Of a stretch of 50,000 bases of DNA, positions 45,001-50,000 are shown one piece after another; positions within the stretch are counted from its first letter, which is position 1; each line of letters opens with the position of its first letter. The notes below the pieces were generated by a model. The model made no database searches, was not told where the DNA came from, and worked only from the letters and a program-made list of their open reading frames with translations. This DNA comes from Tubiluchus corallicola (taxonomy: Eukaryota; Priapulida; Priapulimorpha; Priapulimorphida; Tubiluchidae), in NCBI GenBank assembly GCA_030141605.1, contig JAQGDQ010000743.1, positions 1 through 50,000 of the forward strand. Direction: 5' to 3'. Both the position numbers and the translations under genes were made by a program.

Positions 45001-45179
45001 ATGGAAGAAAGACGGCAAACCAATATCAAAAAGCTCTGGAATTCACATATCTCAGGTGAATCAGTTCGTGTCAACGTTGACTATCAATTACGTTAGACCT
45101 CGTCATAATGGAAAATACACGTGTGTAGCAAGCAATGCGGCAGCCAGTGTAAACCATACAGCCTCCTTGATTGTGGCTG
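45001..45179 (+). CDS. Dscam: Dscam exon, Ig7 second half
   Basis: A 179-nt exon entering in phase 2 (acceptor AATTCTTAG) and leaving in phase 1 (donor GGCTG|GTAGGT). It starts with the core Trp: WKKDGKPISKSSGIHI. The STLTINYVRPRHNGKYTC segment gives Cys42, followed by VASNAAASV and ASLIVAG. HNG.YTC.A.N.AA is the wording of Dscam Ig7 in both human and fly (from memory). The combined domain is 94 codons. Confidence 0.91.
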
Positions 45180-45322
45180 GTAGGTGCTAACTTTTTTACT
45201 CAACTAATATTGGTTGGTCTATAAACGACTGCAGGAATTAAATGATTGTTCAAATACCTGTAGATACCATCTAAACACTAATCAGAACCAATGCTACTTA
45301 CATTGAGTTATTAAAACAGTAC

Positions 45323-45506
45323 AATGATAATGATAATGATAATGATAATGATAATGATAATGATAATGATAATGATAATGATAATGATAATGATAATGAT
45401 AATGATAATGATAATGATAATGATAATGATAATGATAATGATAATGATAATGATAATGATAATGATAATGATAATGATAATGATAATGATAATGATAATG
45501 ATAATG

Positions 45507-45535
<29 letters not shown>
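45323..45535. repeat. (GATAAT)n hexanucleotide array, about 35 perfect units
   Basis: About 210 bp of TGATAA units with no interruption that I can see, ending in AATAATAAT. It contains a GATA core every 6 bp. Ile-Met and Tyr-His frames are artefacts. It lies in the intron between Ig7 and Ig8. Confidence 0.98.
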
Positions 45536-45544
<9 letters not shown>

Positions 45545-45663
45545 TTGTCAAAGCAGTCGATGTATCAAATTAAAATTCTTATACTTTGTTTTTTGTCGAC
45601 AAATTAGGGTATTGCCAACAGTGTTTTGGTATAAAAGACGTATAATCATTTTTATCCTCCTAG

Positions 45664-45786
45664 TGCCGCCAAGTTGGATGCTTGAGCCCAGAGACAAGTC
45701 TGTGGTTTTGGGTCAGAGTGTTTCTATAGACTGCCAAGCTACAGGGACACCAATTCCCTCCGTTACATGGAGAAAAAAATCATCAG
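45664..45786 (+). CDS. Dscam: Dscam exon, Ig8 first half
   Basis: A 123-nt phase 1-1 exon with acceptor ATCCTCCTAG and donor ATCAG|GTAACA. It encodes VPPSWMLEPRDKSVVLGQSV, Cys24 (SIDC), then GTPIPSVTW with Trp36 and RKKSSG. VPP....EP.D and P.PS..W.K match the start of Dscam Ig8 in both insects and vertebrates (from memory). Confidence 0.9.
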
Positions 45787-45954
45787 GTAACAGGTATTTC
45801 CTGCTCTATTAATTCACCACAGTTTTCAATAATGGAATGGCGTAGTTCCTCCTGGTGTAGTTACATAATGCGCTAATGGCATTTTAATTTACGAATCTTT
45901 TAGGAAAATTAATTATCTTTATATATGCAAGCTTAAAAAGAACGAAATTAAGTT

Positions 45955-46584
45955 TTAATAAAAGCATCGCTGGACCCCAATCTTAAACTGTAAGTCAAAA
46001 CTATCTACTCTTTAAAATATTGAAAGTAAAGATACTATTTTTTCAAGAATGACTTACGTGAAAGAATTATTACCACACAAACACAACTTCATGTTCGCGC
46101 CACTAATTCTTCGCTGTTACATGCATTTCGCCGTTCGCTAGTTAGACATGCACTAGCGCCCGCATTTCAGAAAACGTGAACGAAAAACAGGTGCTGTACC
46201 TCTCAATTCAGATATGTTAGTTTATGACGAACTGCACACGTTCAGCAGCTCATGCGTGAGCACTGTGGTAATTTTGAAATTTGAAAATTTATCTTAAAAC
46301 TTGACTAGTTTTAGTACAACACACTGAATATCTTACAGTAGCTCTGTACTTCAATTTTCGCTTTCGGAACGTGCTCGAGCAATATTTTTGCTGTTGAAAA
46401 TTATGTTAGTTTGTGATGTCATCAATAATTGTTCTTACCAGTTGTTAATTAAGCTTTTAATCTATTATTTAATTATCAGAACCGTTTTTGCAGTATTAAT
46501 TATGTTAAAATGTAAACTTTTTATCGGACTTGAAAATGGGGTCGTATATGAAAAATCATTTACTACTTTAAAAGTCCTCCTTTA
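45955..46584 (+). mobile_element. MITE-B copy 5
   Basis: Family interior from GGACCCCAATCTTAAACTG to the terminal GTCCTCCTTTAA. It fills most of the intron splitting Ig8. Confidence 0.8.
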
Positions 46585-46780
46585 AAGTTCAGGGAGTACA
46601 CCTTAAAAGTAGACGTTGTTTGGCAGGGAGCCAGTACAACTCCATTAGAATCGAAGTAATGTAATCAAAACGCCTACTTTTAGTAACAGTTCGTACTACA
46701 TGTATAACTAAGTCAAGTGCTGTTACTGAGTCAATAAACATGAATATGTAACGATATTCATAACAAAATGAATTTTTCAG

Positions 46781-46957
46781 TTTCAGATGCGTCTAGCAAC
46801 TTGTACAAAGATATCAACAAAGATCGTGCCCATTACTTGTCAAACGGAACACTTGTTATAAAATCAGCCTCCGAAAATGATCACGGACATTATCTCTGTA
46901 AAGTTAGCAACAACGTTGGAGACGATTTGAGCAAATTGGTGTTTCTCACAGTTCATG
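46781..46957 (+). CDS. Dscam: Dscam exon, Ig8 second half
   Basis: A 177-nt phase 1-1 exon encodes [23 protein letters not shown] (sequon N22) and [20 protein letters not shown] (Cys40), ending FLTVHG. LCKVSN.VG.D.SK....LTV is almost the vertebrate DSCAM Ig8 wording (from memory). The acceptor is TTTTTCAG|TTTCAG: starting at 46787 instead removes Val-Ser in frame. Donor is CATG|GTATAT. Confidence 0.92.
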
Positions 46958-47156
46958 GTATATAAACGTGTATATACATATAAACAACAGTAAATAACAA
47001 CAACAAACAAATAATAGACAAAAATCGCGCTTAATTTCAGTTTTTTAATTCAATGCTGTGCTTATTGCCTTTGAAATTCAAGTACACAAATAAGTCCATA
47101 AATACATAAGTACGTAAATTCCTAAGTACATAAATAAGTACGAATATATGAAATCC
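46958..47156. other. No gene seen; intron
   Basis: AT-rich; ORFs on the - strand have no known motif. Confidence 0.3.
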
Positions 47157-47606
47157 ATTAGGAGTGAGCATTCTCCACCAGAAAGCGAATTCGAATCGAA
47201 TCGAATTCTTAAGTTTCGAAGTCGAATCAAGCAAAATTTCGGCATTTTAGAATCCGAAACTACTTCGAAATCAGTTTTCAAGATTTTCGAATAACTTTCG
47301 AATCACTTTCACAAAAAGCGGTTTCATAAAAGATAATGCATGTTGCTTGATTTTGTTGTGTAGTAAAAGCACTTGACGATTTGTTTAAAAATTGTGCACA
47401 GAAATCACACCTAAACTGTGCTGACTGCATGATGTTTCTAACGTTTCAACGATAAAGAACGCTTGCGGTTGAAGTGCTATTCGGCTGAAGAGTTATTCGG
47501 CTGAATCGAATTCGAACTAAAAGAACTCGTCCGAATCGAACATTAATGGTCGAATTCGAGTCGACCGTTCGAACTCCAACGTTCGATGTTCAGCCTTAAC
47601 ATCCGA
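47157..47606 (+). mobile_element. hAT-like MITE, longer copy
   Basis: Starts GGAGTGAGCATTCTCCACCA, followed by many TTCGAAT/GAATTCGAA units, and ends near CGATGTTCAGCCTT, an approximate inverted match to the start. The same beginning is seen at 6577. Confidence 0.55.
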
Positions 47607-47730
47607 ATATTTAACTGGTTTTAAGCATGAATGATTAAACTTTTAATATATTAAATCTGACGTGCTTTAACAACTCTCCTCTTGTGTGACGTGTCCCGAA
47701 TGTTACATTTCTCACTTTTTGTTTCAATAG

Positions 47731-47878
47731 TTCCGGCAACATTTGTTGAAACGCTTGAAGAAAAGACGGCAAAACTTAAAGACATTGTAGTGCTTGAATG
47801 CAAAGTCAAAGGGGATAAACCAGTTAATGTAGTGTGGATAGTAGGAGATGTCCGTTTAGACATACTAAGAGACAGAAG
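47731..47878 (+). CDS. Dscam: Dscam exon, Ig9 first half
   Basis: A 148-nt exon with acceptor GTTTCAATAG in phase 1 and donor AGAAG|GTAGGT in phase 2. It encodes VPATFVETLEEKTAKL, Cys24 (VLEC) and KGDKPVNVVW with Trp36, then GDVRLDILRDR. GDKP.N.VW is the wording of arthropod Dscam Ig9, with GEKP in vertebrate DSCAM (from memory). Confidence 0.9.
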
Positions 47879-48019
47879 GTAGGTCAAAACAAAAAATGTA
47901 CTTATTACCCTATTGTACCATATTATAGCAATTTTTCCAAATAAAGAGTATTAGAACAGTATGGCGTAGAGGTCTGCAACATAGCTGGGATTGTAAAATA
48001 TAACAAATAACAGCTATAG

Positions 48020-48400
48020 TTAAAGGAAAGGTCAAACCTTTTAGGAGGTCAGGCTTATTTCAATGTTTGTGAAAACTGTTAGGATTTTGTAATAAAACTG
48101 CAATAAGTGTCTCGTGTAATTAGTAAAATCGCTTTAAAGTCACGATCACTTCATGCTTGGGCGCCCATTTTCAATGGCAATTCTTCTTCCGATGACGTCA
48201 TTGTCTTGAAGAAAAGTAGCGCACTGTCAATCTTCGTCAAAAGTATAATAACTGTTTACAAAAAAATTAGATAGCTAATTTTGTAATATTTTTTGCGTGG
48301 ACATTAGGCAAACCACAGAAATTTGAATTAGTTTAAGCAGCGCGCTCTTACGGAAAGCCACGATGCGCTTACGGACTGAGTGAGTTGTTCTTTCCTTTAA
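48020..48400 (+). mobile_element. MITE-D copy 3, internally deleted
   Basis: TTAAAGGAAAGGTCAAACC at the start and TTGTTCTTTCCTTTAA at the end. Relative to 35460 about 150 bp are missing after GCGCTTACGGA. Outer TTAA is present on both sides. Confidence 0.85.
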
Positions 48401-48577
48401 TATGCAGAACTAGCTATATGAGTTCACCAGGTGATTTATTGACAGCTGACTCGATATTTCGACCATTTAACGAAAGTTATTGTACTCTTGGGAACGCTTT
48501 AGATGTTCAGTCACCTGTCAACAAATCATCTCGCGAACTCATTTAACTACTTCACATGCGTCGAGGTGTCAGTAAAC

Positions 48578-48965
48578 AATAAGCGTTTTCACTGTTCCAG
48601 CGATTGATGACGATCGCGAAAAGGTCATAGGTTAAGTGTACCAGACAACACATTTGTGTACACCTGACAACGCCTCACAGCCAATGCTGTTGTAATAGTA
48701 ACAGTTTTAACAGCTAGCTAGAACCTTACCTTGTTCATTTTTTCTTGTTTCCAAGTAAGATCCTGCTAGTTAATCATTCTAATCACACTAATGCATAATT
48801 AAGCAAAGTCCACGTAAAACAACTGACGTTACTGAACTAATGTGGTAGACGGCTTTGCTTAACCCACACGTCACGGGACGTAGTTAAGACGCACTGCTGT
48901 GATACACTTAACCTTTGATCTACAGCAACTGCGCGTGCGCACAACGAAACCGTGAAAAGGCTTAT
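48578..48965 (-). mobile_element. MITE-A copy 12, full length
   Basis: AATAAGCGTTTTCACTGTT to AACCGTGAAAAGGCTTAT. Its right end lies 38 bp before the acceptor of the last visible exon, so the branch-point region of that intron is at or next to the element's edge. Confidence 0.88.
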
Positions 48966-49003
48966 AAAACAGCTGCTTTAACGTTGTACGGTGATTTTTG
49001 CAG

Positions 49004-49152
49004 AATATCTAACAACGACGTGGACACACCGGATGGCCTAACATCTAAGCTAACCATACAGTCAGCTCAACGTGCAGATACGGATAATTACACCTGCATT
49101 GTAACTAACGAATTTGGACACGACAGCACCACCACCCGGCTGACCATATTAG
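49004..49152 (+). CDS. Dscam: Dscam exon, Ig9 second half
   Basis: A 149-nt exon entering in phase 2 (acceptor ATTTTTGCAG) and leaving in phase 1 (donor TATTAG|GTACGA). It encodes ISNNDVDTPDGLTSKLTIQSA and RADTDNYTC (Cys32), followed by IVTNEFGHD and TRLTIL. TPDG....L.I and the N-x-YG/FG-x-D motif fit Dscam Ig9. The next expected domain is fibronectin III-1. It does not appear in the remaining 850 bp, so the gene continues beyond the window. Confidence 0.9.
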
Positions 49153-49589
49153 GTACGAACAATGGCGTCCATGTATTGTTTAACTGGTTTTTATTTCTCT
49201 TGTAAAGACGTGCGTTAAAATTAACTTTTCATATTCTAATTTTCCTTGATTCTACAAAGCAAATGCTGAAGCAACATTTCCGCACTTATTGCCAGTGTTT
49301 GCCACTAGTTGTTGTGACTGTACCGGAACTGATATTCCTCTAAGCGATACACTAAACCAGCAGAGATGTCGTAGACACATTTGAACATGAATACCTTCTT
49401 CCTCAAAAGAGAAATATCTGACGACATCTGACAGGCGAAGTAATCTAGAAGCAATTTTCCTAGTGATTAACTAGTCAGCTACTGCACAGGTTCAGCACTG
49501 CGAAACTATCGCATCTAAACACATACACTGTGACCATTCGGTTAGACACAACACCCAAGATAAATTTTTGTGTTTAATGCTGCTGTTGT
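49153..49589. other. No exon recognised; intron
   Basis: Sequence after the Ig9 donor has no fibronectin III-like segment. Confidence 0.4.
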
Positions 49590-49676
49590 TGTCATACTCA
49601 CCGTTGTAGTTGCGTTTGCTGAAGATTTTAGAGTTTTATGTTTGTAGTTGTCGTTGTTGTTGTTTTGTTGTCGTTT

Positions 49677-49744
<68 letters not shown>

Positions 49745-49793
49745 GCTGTAGTCGTTGTTGTTGCTGTTGTTGTTGTTGTTGTTGTTGTTGTTT

Positions 49794-49834
<41 letters not shown>

Positions 49835-49845
49835 ATTGATGTTGT

Positions 49846-49879
<34 letters not shown>

Positions 49880-49965
49880 GTTAACGTCGTTGTTGTTGTC
49901 ATTGTAGTTTTGTTGTTGTTGTTGTTGCTGTTGCTGTTGCTGGTGGTGGTGGTGTTGCTGCTGCT
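49590..49965. repeat. (TTG)n microsatellite, interrupted
   Basis: About 370 bp of GTT units with CGT, GCT and ATT interruptions, ending in GGTGGTGGTGG. It is complementary to the (CAA)n arrays at 27004-27240 and 39652-40085 in upstream introns of the same gene. Confidence 0.97.
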
Positions 49966-50000
49966 GGTGCCATTTGTGCACTTGATGCCACTGTAACACA

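Overview
The window is a stretch of an animal nuclear genome, from an invertebrate bilaterian whose phylum I cannot name. It has AT-rich sequence, long introns with GT..AG borders, many short interspersed repeats, LINE fragments and unusually long microsatellites. No bacterial or organellar gene organisation is visible.

The main gene, from about 19.27 kb to the right edge on the + strand, is a Dscam-type cell-adhesion molecule (Down syndrome cell adhesion molecule family). I can place 14 consecutive exons, totalling 2,616 nt or 872 codons. They join in one open frame and encode nine immunoglobulin domains in the order and spacing of Dscam Ig1-Ig9. Ig1, Ig3, Ig4 and Ig5 are single exons. Ig2, Ig6, Ig7, Ig8 and Ig9 are each split over two exons. 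The signal-peptide exon upstream and the fibronectin III, transmembrane and cytoplasmic exons downstream are not seen here. No array of alternative exons like the Ig2, Ig3 and Ig7 clusters of arthropod Dscam1 is visible; diversity could come only from smaller means, such as in-frame tandem acceptors 6 nt apart at three exons. Several motifs recall arthropod Dscam more than vertebrate DSCAM, judged from memory only.

The left 19 kb holds one clear intact gene, an intronless carbohydrate sulfotransferase of the CHST8-14 type (type II Golgi membrane protein) on the - strand at 7.15-8.17 kb. It may be nested in the first Dscam intron if the Dscam leader exon lies further left. Two unrecognised - strand ORFs (11.75 and 14.79 kb) are listed with low confidence.

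The rest is repeat-derived. One MITE family (MITE-A, termini AATAAGCCTTTTCACAGTT) occurs 12 times. Further families (B, C, D, E) mostly begin TTAAAGG and end CCTTTAA, as expected for TTAA-duplicating elements. There is a pogo-like MITE with TA duplications, a GTGTCACACAGA-ended MITE, hAT-like fragments, and a 430-bp fold-back element that carries a hammerhead-ribozyme-like core and lies beside a tRNA-like SINE head. Decayed non-LTR reverse transcriptase pieces lie at 8.8, 10.2-11.2, 19.6-20.05, 24.3 and 42.3 kb. Microsatellites include TA/TATGTG, GA, ATC, TTCG/ATTC, CATC, ACT/GCT/AAT, CAA, ATT, GATAAT and TTG. Two minisatellites have 30/60-bp and 40-bp units. Several repeats lie tightly against Dscam exons, most strikingly around the first half of Ig7.
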